DNA of 64,000 nt from Bacteroidales bacterium (GTDB lineage: Bacteria; Bacteroidota; Bacteroidia; Bacteroidales; VadinHA17). Positions 8,425 to 15,734 of this stretch are shown here, one piece after another (within the stretch, counting starts at the first letter, position 1; the number at the start of each line of letters is the position of its first letter). The notes beneath the pieces were generated by a model. It did not search any database. It worked only from the letters and a program-made list of their open reading frames with translations, and was not told where the DNA came from. The position numbers were made by a program, and so were the translations under genes. Location of the stretch: assembly GCA_016709865.1 (NCBI GenBank), contig JADJLX010000005.1:62001-126000 (forward strand). Direction: 5' to 3'.

Positions 8425-9000
8425 TAGCTGTTAGCATTTGTGCGATCTGTCAAAGGTTACGTAACTGTCACACTATAAGTAAATTGTCCCGGTAGGAGCG
8501 GAACGCGGCATAAATGCTAACGGCTCGGTGGTATAGGTAGTTGCCGTCTGTGTCGGGGTTGGCATGTGTTTTTGCACAGTCCCGATAGATGAGCAGGATT
8601 TGGATGTCACGATAAAGTGGTCCAGATGAGTGTGTCCCGATAAGTGAGCAGGGTTTGTCACGGTATGATAAAATTGTCACGATGGCGATGCAAAAACCAT
8701 GACAACAGCGCGAAGGCCAGCAGCCCCTTTGGCTTTGTCACGGTAGCAGGATTAGTCATGGTAGCAAAAACTTAATAAGTAGGTGTAAATTACGGTGATA
8801 GACATTGGGTTGATTACGGATTAGTCCGGGCTGCTGAAGGCAATTACCTATACCATCCGGGTTAGCATTTGTGCCTAAATTAAAACTGTCCAGATGCGAG
8901 GATTTGTCACGATAAGTGAAATTTGTCAAAGTTCTAAGTCCAGACAAATAGGCAGGATTTGTCAAGGTAGTGTTATTTTGTTAACAGTAGGTGTGTGGTT
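8425..9000 (+). repeat. GTC(A/C)CG(G/A)TA motif array, block 4, with 65-bp direct repeat
   Basis: About seventeen GTCMCGRTA-like motifs occur in about 570 bp, all on the plus strand. The first 65 bp (8430-8494), starting with the core GTTAGCATTTGTGC, are repeated identically at 9478-9542, so the intervening 1,048 bp form a direct-repeat-bounded unit. Hairpin E4 is embedded. No gene is seen between 8326 and 9062. Confidence 0.75.
8508..8874. repeat. Long attC-like hairpin element E4
   Basis: This is an imperfect palindrome of about 367 bp with arms of about 37 bp. The left arm is GCATAAATGCTAAC, GGCTCGGTGGTATAGG, TAGTTGCC (8508-8544); the right arm is GGCAATTACCTATACC, ATCCGG, GTTAGCATTTGTGC (8839-8874). 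The outer cores on both sides belong to the same type here. The inner pair TGTTTTTGCACAG/GATGCAAAAACCATGACAAC matches E1. This is the cleanest hairpin of the set. Confidence 0.75.
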
Positions 9001-9062
9001 GGGTTTTGTAAAACTTAATTTGGTTGCTCTTTTGAATCGTCGTATTTTTTTGATTTGGAGTC

Positions 9063-9344
9063 TTAAATAATAACTATTAGAATTGCAAAAAGGAAACATA
9101 AAAATCCTATGATTAAAGTGAAAATAGCGCCATAATAATTGAGTTTCATTTGATTAATTATAGATTCATTTTGCTCTGCTTTTAATAGTTGTTTATACTT
9201 TTTAAGGTCAGTAATGAAGAATAAAAACAATGATGAATAAATACCTTCCTTTTTAAGCTTTTGAACAATATTGAATTGAAAAGGAACACTAATCATCCCT
9301 ATTACAGCCATTATTATCATTAGGGTAATAAGTACTTTATCCAT
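9063..9344 (-). CDS. Small membrane protein, unknown function
   Basis: This 93-residue protein has a hydrophobic N terminus (LITLMIIMAVIGMISVPF) and a C-terminal membrane segment (GAIFTLIIGFLCFLFAILIVII), separated by a charged lysine-rich middle. It is the only gene in a cassette-like unit bounded by the cores at 8861 and 9478-9568. I recognise no family. Confidence 0.6.
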   Translation of the reverse strand: MDKVLITLMIIMAVIGMISVPFQFNIVQKLKKEGIYSSLFLFFITDLKKYKQLLKAEQNESIINQMKLNYYGAIFTLIIGFLCFLFAILIVII

Positions 9345-9477
9345 GATTCTGTTCGTATTTACTCAATGTTTTTTATTTATTTTTCTTGAATTGTCAAAAC
9401 AAGGTGTTAGAATCCGCATAGGTTCAAATTTACTAAGAATTTTGAATATTGGTTGTCATGGAGAATTCGCCTTTTAG

Positions 9478-9920
9478 GTTAGCATTTGTGCGATCTGTCA
9501 AAGGTTACGTAACTGTCACACTATAAGTAAATTGTCCCGGTAATGGCGGCAGCCGCATAAATGCTAACGGCTCGGTGGTTGCGGTAGTAAACGTTGGTGG
9601 CGCCGTCCGCCGTTACGTGTCCTAGTACTTTAGGCAGGATTAGTCCCGGCGGACAAGCCACCATGGCGCATTTTTTGCCAGTCCCGGCGAACGATAAAGT
9701 TGTCACGGTAAACGGATTTGTCAAGAGCCGGAAAAAACGGATTTGGCAGATAAGTGATAAGTTCTGTGTCACGATAAAATTGTCACGGTGGCGCGCAAAA
9801 AATGTGACAAGTTTATTACCCCAACCATCCGGGTTATGGGCAGTAGTTATTTTTTCTCTCTATTAAAGGTCCTGATAGATAAGTAGTATTTGTCATGGTA
9901 CGAAAATAATATAGATGGTA
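9478..9920 (+). repeat. GTC(A/C)CG(G/A)TA motif array, block 5
   Basis: This motif array surrounds hairpin E5. It opens with the lone core GTTAGCATTTGTGC (9478-9491) and the 65-bp copy of 8430-8494. The stretch 9345-9964 holds no gene I can support; open frames here come from the repeat composition. Confidence 0.7.
9555..9846. repeat. Long attC-like hairpin element E5
   Basis: This is an imperfect palindrome of about 292 bp. The left core GCATAAATGCTAAC (9555-9568) inverts GTTAGCATTTGTGC with one mismatch. The inner arm GGCTCGGTGGTTGCGG, TAGTAAAC pairs with GTTTATTACCCC, AACCATCCGG near 9810-9832. The right core GTTATGGGCAGTAG (9833-9846) is a new type. The interior matches E2 closely, including CCACCATGGCGCA and GTGACAAGTTTATTACC. 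Confidence 0.7.
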
Positions 9921-9964
9921 GAATACCTTATACGACTCTGATTTAAAGTTTCGCTAATTTGTTC

Positions 9965-10225
9965 TTAATTTGTTAGAAACTTATGTTGGATAATAGCAAC
10001 ACCACCACTTTGATCATTCAGAACTACAATATATTGAATATAGTCAACATCCAATTTATAGACTTTAGTGTATGAATCAAATTGTTTTATCAATGTTGAT
10101 GATGGTGGATTGGTGACTTCTGGTCCGGAAGCAGCTGGTTCTGTTTTGCAAGAGACAATTAAGAAGATTGCAGAACAGATAATAACACCCAAAAACAAAC
10201 CCAGGTAAAATCTTACATTTTTCAT
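9965..10225 (-). CDS. Small predicted lipoprotein, unknown function
   Basis: This 86-residue protein starts MKNVRFYLGLFLGVIICSAI and has a hydrophobic segment ending in a lipobox-like FLIVSC (Cys near 26). The mature part is short, Pro/Ser-rich at first (GPEVTNPPSSTL), then a strand-rich tail (YTKVYKLDVDYIQYIVVLNDQ). It is alone in a cassette-like unit between cores at 9833 and 10501-10516. No family is recognised. Confidence 0.65.
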   Translation of the reverse strand: MKNVRFYLGLFLGVIICSAIFLIVSCKTEPAASGPEVTNPPSSTLIKQFDSYTKVYKLDVDYIQYIVVLNDQSGGVAIIQHKFLTN

Positions 10226-10407
10226 AGTTTTAAGTATTTGTTTGGAATATGATTAAAGATCGAATTCTTAAAGTTAAATACGATTTGTCATTATGCAATC
10301 AAGGTAGATGGCGAAAATTCAAATGTCATAATAAAATGGTCACGATTAGAGAATCCTGATAGAGAAAACGAAATTGTCACGTCAATGATAATTGGTCCAG
10401 ATAGTCC

Positions 10408-10516
10408 GTTATAGGCTAGTGGCGCTGAGAGATAAATTTGTCAAGGTAAAACGAATCTGTCACGCTGACGAATTTGTCTAGGTAACCGCAACTGAATCAG
10501 CGCTATTGCCCATAAC
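10408..10516. repeat. Compact hairpin E6 at the end of the cassette-like region
   Basis: GTTATAGGCTAGTGGCGCTGA (10408-10428) and TCAGCGCTATTGCCCATAAC (about 10497-10516) are near-perfect inverse complements enclosing a 109-bp hairpin, the size of ordinary attC sites. Read on the minus strand its outer core GTTATGGGCAATAG matches the right core of E5 (GTTATGGGCAGTAG). It corresponds to the lone-core plus inverted-core pair seen before E2-E5, but the long interior and right arm are missing, as expected at the end of an array. GTCAAGGTA and GTCTAGGTA motifs lie inside. Confidence 0.6.
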
Positions 10517-10615
10517 TCGTATATATGATTATAAAAATTGCTTGTTTTATGCTATTTAGAGGTGGATAGATGTATGTTTTATTTATATAATTGTGAGAGT
10601 AGGAAGGTACAATCC

Positions 10616-10918
10616 TTAGCATTTAAAAGTTATTGTATCCGGATTCTGTCTTGTATCAAAAATTCTTAAAATATCTATCTGGGTTTTGCTGTCAGTGTAG
10701 AACAAAGAATTATGTTTCGTCAAAACACACTTTCTTATTTTTTCCTTCTTAAAAATTACAGGAAATTGCCTTGGATTTTTTAAAATCTGCTTGATTGAGT
10801 CATCTGTCAAATCAATAAAATGATTTGAAACTCTTCTGTCCCAATTATTGTTAAGGTATTCAAGTATATTGTCAAAATCACTTACTGATAAAGGTGACCA
10901 TACAATCTTTTTAGACAT
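10616..10918 (-). CDS. ParE/RelE-family type II toxin
   Basis: This toxin has 100 residues from MSKKIVWSPLSVSDFDNILEYL; a longer frame starts nine codons upstream but the ATG at 10918 fits the family. The pattern of an early W-x-P-x-A/S-xxD, FxxxTDDSIKQILKNPRQFPVIF in the middle and KCVLTKHNSLFYTDSKTQIDILRIFDTRQNP at the end is that of RelE/ParE plasmid-stabilisation toxins. These act on gyrase (ParE) or ribosome-bound mRNA (RelE); the target cannot be decided here. The gene overlaps its antitoxin by 8 bp. Confidence 0.85.
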   Translation of the reverse strand: MSKKIVWSPLSVSDFDNILEYLNNNWDRRVSNHFIDLTDDSIKQILKNPRQFPVIFKKEKIRKCVLTKHNSLFYTDSKTQIDILRIFDTRQNPDTITFKC

Positions 10919-11159
10919 TATTGTATTTCTTACGGTACATTTCAAGTACTTCCTTATTGGAAATTCCTTTTCCTGCTTTTATTTCTGCGATTGCTTTAAA
11001 TATTCCATCCTTCTGGTTCTCTGATAAATTATCCCATTCATCAGTATCTTTTTGCCCATTGATATAATTTGTAAGAATACCGTAGATTTCCTCAAGTTTT
11101 CTTTTTTCAAGAACATCAATCTGGCGGAAAAGCCGTATTTTTAAATCAGAAACAGTCAT
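10911..11159 (-). CDS. Antitoxin partner of the ParE/RelE toxin
   Basis: This 82-residue protein starts at ATG 11159 (MTVSDLKIRLFRQIDVLEKRK); a TTG six codons upstream is less likely. It is helical and charged, with KAGKGISNKEVLEMYRKKY at the C terminus, the usual toxin-wrapping tail of this antitoxin type in Bacteroidota. Overlap with the toxin gene in the order antitoxin-toxin supports the role. No classic DNA-binding fold is clear. Confidence 0.75.
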   Translation of the reverse strand: MTVSDLKIRLFRQIDVLEKRKLEEIYGILTNYINGQKDTDEWDNLSENQKDGIFKAIAEIKAGKGISNKEVLEMYRKKYNNV

Positions 11160-11203
11160 GTATTTATATTTTTTCAAAGATAATAAAAAGAGATCTGATT
11201 GCC

Positions 11204-11536
11204 TCAGGAATGGATTATAGACAAAGTTGATTTTTGATCACCATAGATTGTCTCTTCTAAAATTGTTTTTTTGAATCTGGGCTTAATAAATTTTTCACGA
11301 CAGATATCTACCTCTATACCTAACTTATTATGAAAAAAGTCTTTAATCTGTAACTTCAAGTCATGAAGATCTTGTGTATTTTCTTCAAATTCCACCAGCA
11401 AATCAATATCGCTTTCTGGATTCTGTTCTCCACGGGCATAAGACCCAAAGATCCCAATCCGGATAATGTGGAATTGTTCCCGAAACAGTTGTTTGTTTTC
11501 GGTAATAAAATCTAATATCTGTTCTCTGCTTTTCAT
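11204..11536 (-). CDS. MNT-type minimal nucleotidyltransferase
   Basis: This 110-residue protein starts at ATG 11536 (MKSREQILDFITENK). The polymerase-beta-like motif GIFGSYARGEQNPESDIDLLVEF supplies the Gly-Ser and Asp-x-Asp metal-binding residues. MntA-type proteins AMPylate and neutralise a HEPN toxin. No HEPN gene is adjacent: the next gene on this strand, 44 bp downstream, is the ParE/RelE antitoxin, and upstream is a MazF remnant. It could be an orphan antitoxin or work with a distant partner. Confidence 0.85.
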   Translation of the reverse strand: MKSREQILDFITENKQLFREQFHIIRIGIFGSYARGEQNPESDIDLLVEFEENTQDLHDLKLQIKDFFHNKLGIEVDICREKFIKPRFKKTILEETIYGDQKSTLSIIHS

Positions 11537-11571
11537 TTCATTACAAAAATACAAAATTCATTTGTATTATA

Positions 11572-11766
11572 TTATTCAATATCAAGAACTACCCTGATGT
11601 TATCCTTTACAACCTTATGAAGCTCCTTCGGTAGCTCTCCAACCTTGCTCAACAGCCTCCTCTTATCTATCGCCCTTATCTGATCAATCATAATATCAGA
11701 TTCTTCCTTAAGATTTGCAGTCCCTTTCTTAAGATGAACCCTTAATATCTCACCCTCTTTTTATGA
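11572..11766 (-). pseudogene. MazF/PemK toxin C-terminal remnant
   Basis: A minus-strand frame ending at a stop at 11572 reads GEILRVHLKKGTANLKEESD, IMIDQIRAIDKRRL, LSKVGELPKELHK, VVKDNIRVVLDIE. This is the typical C-terminal half of MazF/PemK endoribonuclease toxins (KGT, ESDIMIDQIRAID, RLxxKxGELP). A stop codon lies just upstream near 11765, so the N-terminal half is missing and there is no start. It marks a third toxin-antitoxin relic in the cluster. Confidence 0.75.
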
Positions 11767-11770
11767 AAAT

Positions 11771-12258
11771 GCAAAGTGCAAAGTGTAAATAGCAAAGATC
11801 AATGGTATTTAACCCTTCATCAGATTTCATGTTATTTGATTTTTGCTTTAGCTGTTACAATGGACTTGGCAGTTATATTTGATAATTCCTTCGACTCATC
11901 ATTTAGAATTTTCAAAATTTCATCTTCGGAGTGTATCAACTTTGCTGAAATTATAAGTTTTACCCAAAAGTGAGATTCCCGAAGTTCCTTTAACACAATC
12001 TGCATTTTGTAAACAAAATCCGCCTTGCTCTCTGCTGCCCTTGCTTCTTCAAAATTTGCCCCGGAAGATGTTCCTGAACGAAAAAGCTGACCATAAATAT
12101 GCCTCCCGGAATAAGTTTTGTATAATTGCTTCTCAAGTTTCATTATCCCAACAATAAAACCCATAAACCTCTCCGACATCCTTTCTGGAAAACTATCCAT
12201 AACTAATTAATTTTTAATTTCTTCCTTTTCATTTTTCATTTTGCACTTTGCACTTTGC
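11771..12258. repeat. Inverted repeat pair flanking the S23-type gene
   Basis: GCAAAGTGCAAAGTG at 11771-11785 is the exact inverse complement of CACTTTGCACTTTGC at 12244-12258. The right copy belongs to a longer heptamer array (TTTGCAC/TTTTCAC units, about 12239-12305) that reaches the stop of the recombinase gene. The pair encloses only the four-helix-bundle gene. Confidence 0.7.
11832..12200 (-). CDS. S23/four-helix-bundle family protein
   Basis: This 122-residue helical protein has the signature of the 23S-rRNA-intervening-sequence (S23)/TIGR02436 family: FRSGTSSGANFEEARAAESK, ADFVYKMQIVLKELRES, HFWVKLI. Members form homopentamers with unknown function; some lie in rRNA introns, others (Avd-like) serve diversity-generating retroelements. 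Neither an rRNA gene nor a reverse transcriptase is nearby. It lies between the MazF remnant and the recombinase and is framed by a 15-bp inverted repeat. Confidence 0.85.
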   Translation of the reverse strand: MDSFPERMSERFMGFIVGIMKLEKQLYKTYSGRHIYGQLFRSGTSSGANFEEARAAESKADFVYKMQIVLKELRESHFWVKLIISAKLIHSEDEILKILNDESKELSNITAKSIVTAKAKIK

Positions 12259-12306
12259 ACTTTGCATTTTGCATTTTTCACTTTTCACTTTTCACTTTTC
12301 ACTTTC

Positions 12307-13791
12307 TCATATATCCATATCCTCAATCGGACTCCTAATCGCAAACAGATTCCTCCTGCTTACATGCGTATAGATCTCAGTTGTCCTGGTGCTCTTATGC
12401 CCGAGCAGTTCCTGTATGTACCTGATATCTAATCCGCTCTCGTGCAGATGGGTGGCGTAACTGTGCCTCAGACTGTGAACTCCTACTTCCTTCTGTATCC
12501 CGGCTCTTTTAAGCGACTGCTTAAACACCGAATATACACTCTCAACAGAATACTTTCCTCCTGTCTGCCCTTCAAAAAGATAGACTTTGGGATGATAGGT
12601 CTTTATATATCCTGCTATCTTCTCCCAGATCTTGGCCGCTATCGGAACCATTCGGTCTACATTTCCCTTACCTTCCCTGATATTCAAAATACCTCTTTCC
12701 ATATCCAGATCACTTAGTTTTATATTTATTACTTCACTTCTCCGTAACCCGCAGGAGTATATTAGCCACAGCATCAGCTTGTGCTTGTTGTTCCTCGTGG
12801 CATCAAAGATCTTCACCACTTCTTCCTTCGAAAAGACTTTTGGCAATGCCCGGCTGCGGCGCGGACGGCTTAATGAATCGGGCGATACTCTTCGCCCTCC
12901 CGATACATAGTAATTAAGTTTTATTGCCGATATCATAATGTTCTGATATGAAGCAGAATAACCAAGTCTTAGAATGTAATCATCAATAAATTCACTGATA
13001 TCTTCGCTGGTGATCTCATCAATGTCTCTGTTGTGAAAATACCTGAAGAACAGTTCCAGACTTGCTATGTACGACTCAACTGTCCGTTTGCTGTACCTGT
13101 TTTCATCAAGATATCTGCGAAGTAATTCAACTCTCTTTTCTGCCTCAGTACTTAACGGCCTGCTTCTTACATCAGTTCCCTTTTCTTCCCGTTTCTCCTT
13201 TAGCTCAGCAGGAATGATCCCCTTCTTTACAATCACTTCAACACCTCTCGATGAAAAATAGTCGGAGAGTGAGTCAACAGCAAGCTGCGACCATTTTAGT
13301 TTAAATTCTTTTCTCGTTCCGTCATAAAACACCCTTCCATATCCGTTCAGTTCCTTTATCCATTCCCTGTCATATCTTCCGGTAAATTTTATTATCAGCG
13401 CCCCGTTCGATTCTCCAATTGTGAAAAGTACAGCATCATACCCGTCCTTTCTTTTTTCCACTCCCTGGGTTTCATCAGGCAAAGGATATTCATCGGTTAA
13501 CTGATCTTCATCTTCCTTTACAGGAATAGAAGCCTGTTTTTCAGACTTATTCTTACTATCTGATGACGCAATCTCTGAGATATCAATATCAGCAAAATCG
13601 CGGAAAGCAGAGAGTATTTGCTTCAGAGTAAGCTCATTGTCAGGTGCGTGCCAGCACATGTGTGTCTGACTCCATTTCACATTCTTTACAGACCTTACAA
13701 GTTCCGTAAGCTTCTGATCATATTTGAAAACAATGGCATACCTCCATTCATTACGATGGAAAATCCGTTTCAGGAAAATCTTTGGTTTCAT
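12307..13791 (-). CDS. XerC/D-like tyrosine recombinase with long N-terminal extension
   Basis: This is a 494-residue protein. The catalytic residues are complete: Arg350 (SCGLRRSEV), Lys375 (REGKGNVDR), His439/Arg442 (HSLRHSYATHL), His465 (LLGHKS) and Tyr474 (EIYTHVS). Residues about 220-310 form the SAM-like core-binding domain. The first 200 residues contain two segments that look like copies of one small domain: 17-65, with WSQTHMCWHAP, and 130-190, with KLKWSQLAVDSL. They may be arm-binding domains. I do not see the IntI-specific insertion between the Lys and His-x-x-Arg motifs. It is transcribed toward the cassette region and is its nearest recombinase, so a role in moving the cassettes is possible but unproven. 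Confidence 0.88.
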   Translation of the reverse strand: MKPKIFLKRIFHRNEWRYAIVFKYDQKLTELVRSVKNVKWSQTHMCWHAPDNELTLKQILSAFRDFADIDISEIASSDSKNKSEKQASIPVKEDEDQLTDEYPLPDETQGVEKRKDGYDAVLFTIGESNGALIIKFTGRYDREWIKELNGYGRVFYDGTRKEFKLKWSQLAVDSLSDYFSSRGVEVIVKKGIIPAELKEKREEKGTDVRSRPLSTEAEKRVELLRRYLDENRYSKRTVESYIASLELFFRYFHNRDIDEITSEDISEFIDDYILRLGYSASYQNIMISAIKLNYYVSGGRRVSPDSLSRPRRSRALPKVFSKEEVVKIFDATRNNKHKLMLWLIYSCGLRRSEVINIKLSDLDMERGILNIREGKGNVDRMVPIAAKIWEKIAGYIKTYHPKVYLFEGQTGGKYSVESVYSVFKQSLKRAGIQKEVGVHSLRHSYATHLHESGLDIRYIQELLGHKSTRTTEIYTHVSRRNLFAIRSPIEDMDI

Positions 13792-13854
13792 AGCAGCGAA
13801 AAGTATTTAGCACGAAAAACTGAGAATTAAAGATACTAATTTCTATGGATTATT

Positions 13855-13970
13855 CAATTGACCGAAGACCGAAGACGGAAGACGGAAGACGGAAGACCGA
13901 AGACCGAAGAAATACTCAGGGCTCAGTTGGTCTGTCTCTCCGCTTTACGCTCTACGCTCTTTGCTTGGGA
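13855..13970. repeat. Degenerate word array (GAAGACCG and GCGTAAAGC words)
   Basis: Between the recombinase start and the YfcC gene lie repeated GAAGACCG/GAAGACGG octamers (13861-13912), then words like GCTTTACGCTCTACGC. The same words recur, in either strand, near 42615-42660, 44570-44590, 53030-53130 and 54468-54500. No gene is seen in 13792-13973. Confidence 0.6.
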
Positions 13971-13973
13971 GTT

Positions 13974-15578
13974 TCAGAACCCCTTAAGCTTCATATAGAC
14001 TGTTGGAATTAATAATAGGAAACCAATGACAACCAGAATAATAATAAGCGGAAGTACCCACCTGACCCATTTATCGTAAGGTATTTTAGCCACGCTTAGA
14101 ACACCAAGCAGGACTCCGGAAGTAGGGGTGAGCATGTTTGTAAAACCATCACCAAACTGAAAAGCCATTACTGTGGCCTGCCTCGATACTCCTATGAGGT
14201 CTGAGAATTGCGACATCATCGGCATTGTGAGTGCGGCCTTCGCAGAACCCGATGGCATAACAAGATTGATTAGGTTCTGAACGACATACATCATACTAAC
14301 CGATGCCATCTTTCCCATGCCCGAGATTGATTCGGAGAGTTTAAATAACAGTGTGTCAATGATATTGCCGTTGTTCAGAATAATAATGATGCCGCCTGCC
14401 AGTCCTACAATAATCGCAGCCGACTGTATATCTTTTACTCCGTCGAGAAAGAGTTTTGTTATCTTATTTGGATTGTAATTCATTGCAATACCTGTCACGA
14501 GTCCCATTGCAAAGAATAGTGTTGCAATTTCCATAATATACCAGCTGTAACCCATTACTCCGGCAATAAGCACAAGTATTGTAAAAAGAAGGATCTGAAT
14601 TATGAAAAAATGGACTGATTTTCTTAGTGAAAAAATACCGGTGATTCCGAATAAAGCAGTTAAAACAGGGAAGACGGGGAGGGGAACTGTGCTTTCTCCA
14701 ATCCCAAGGTTTGTCAATGGGAATTGCCATGAGAATATTCCCATTACAACCAATACGATTAAAAAGATTATCCATGCAGATAACGGAGTGTTGTAAGAGA
14801 TCTCAAAGGAGCTGCCTTCTTGTTTGTCGCGCCAGTACTTATCATCCTCGGCTACAAGCGATTTTGAAGGATTTTTTTTCACAGATCGCGCATACCTGAG
14901 GATGAAAGCGAATCCGGCCAGGTTTATTATTACCCAGCAGAACATCCTGTATTCAATGCCCGAAAAAAGAGGAAGATTTGATAATCCCTGGGCAATGCCA
15001 ATTGTAAATGGATTCAATATAGCGCCAGCAAATCCTAATGCCGCAGCAACAAAGCATAACGATACACCAACTATAGAGTCGTAACCCATCGATATGGCAA
15101 GCGGAACAAAAATCACAACGAATGCAATTGTCTCTTCACTCATGCCGAATACAGCCCCGAAAATGCTGAACATAAGCATTATAAGAATGAATATAATATT
15201 GTCAGCCCCCAGCTTAGCAATAATAACATTGTGTTCAATCCGCTTGCTGAACCTCAGAAACGACTGAATCGCCACATCTATCGCTTTGCTCTCGTTCATA
15301 ATCCAGAATGCTCCGCCGATAATAAGAATGAAAACAATTATATCTGCTTTATCTACAAAGCCATCGAATAGCGCCGAAAACACCTGCCATGTCTGAGGAT
15401 TATTTCCTGTATAATGAAACGATCCGGGTATCACTACATTACGATCAATGCCGTTTACTGTAATGATATGCCTGTCAAATAATCCCCCGGGAACTATCCA
15501 GGTGAGAATGGCACAGATCACAACTATTGAGAAAACAATAACGTAGGTGTGTGGGATCTTTTTTAGCATAACGATCAT
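13974..15578 (-). CDS. YfcC-family/C4-dicarboxylate anaerobic carrier-like transporter
   Basis: This 534-residue membrane protein has about 12-14 hydrophobic segments. It begins MIVMLKKIPHTYVIVFSIVV, with an in-frame ATG three codons later (15569) as alternative start. Family motifs: TWIVPGGLFDR near the start, FGMSEETIAFVVIFVPLAISMGYD near the middle, LNPFTIGIAQGLSNLPLFSG, and LVMPSGSAKAALTMPMM, then FGDGFTNMLTPTSGVLLG near the end. These match the YfcC/DcuC-like group of the ion-transporter superfamily, usually annotated for basic amino acids or C4-dicarboxylates. The substrate cannot be read from sequence. It is a single gene. Confidence 0.88.
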   Translation of the reverse strand: MIVMLKKIPHTYVIVFSIVVICAILTWIVPGGLFDRHIITVNGIDRNVVIPGSFHYTGNNPQTWQVFSALFDGFVDKADIIVFILIIGGAFWIMNESKAIDVAIQSFLRFSKRIEHNVIIAKLGADNIIFILIMLMFSIFGAVFGMSEETIAFVVIFVPLAISMGYDSIVGVSLCFVAAALGFAGAILNPFTIGIAQGLSNLPLFSGIEYRMFCWVIINLAGFAFILRYARSVKKNPSKSLVAEDDKYWRDKQEGSSFEISYNTPLSAWIIFLIVLVVMGIFSWQFPLTNLGIGESTVPLPVFPVLTALFGITGIFSLRKSVHFFIIQILLFTILVLIAGVMGYSWYIMEIATLFFAMGLVTGIAMNYNPNKITKLFLDGVKDIQSAAIIVGLAGGIIIILNNGNIIDTLLFKLSESISGMGKMASVSMMYVVQNLINLVMPSGSAKAALTMPMMSQFSDLIGVSRQATVMAFQFGDGFTNMLTPTSGVLLGVLSVAKIPYDKWVRWVLPLIIILVVIGFLLLIPTVYMKLKGF

Positions 15579-15734
15579 TTTATTGAAGTAAATATATGAA
15601 AAGATTGGCTACCGGCTTGCGGTGTGAGGCAGCCGGAAAAGAATATTTTAAAACGGTTTATTATACTTCGTAAATAATTTGCAACCTTTGTAGTCAGACA
15701 ACATAATAACTCAATAACCAATAACTTAATTACA

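Noticed and set aside
1..10500. CRISPR array from the GTCACGGTA repeats
   Set aside because: Unit length and spacing vary (14-40 bp), the repeats are degenerate, there are no uniform spacers and no cas genes.
1..10516. IS element or transposon as the source of the hairpins
   Set aside because: No transposase gene or remnant is visible, no target duplications are seen, and the module-specific matched cores fit cassettes better. IS21-like multiple end repeats remain possible for the GTC motifs.
11832..12200. Avd accessory protein of a diversity-generating retroelement
   Set aside because: No reverse transcriptase or template/variable repeats were recognised in the window.
12307..13791. Calling the recombinase IntI
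   Set aside because: The stretch between REGKG and HSLRH lacks the extra IntI-specific segment, so it is only XerC/D-like.
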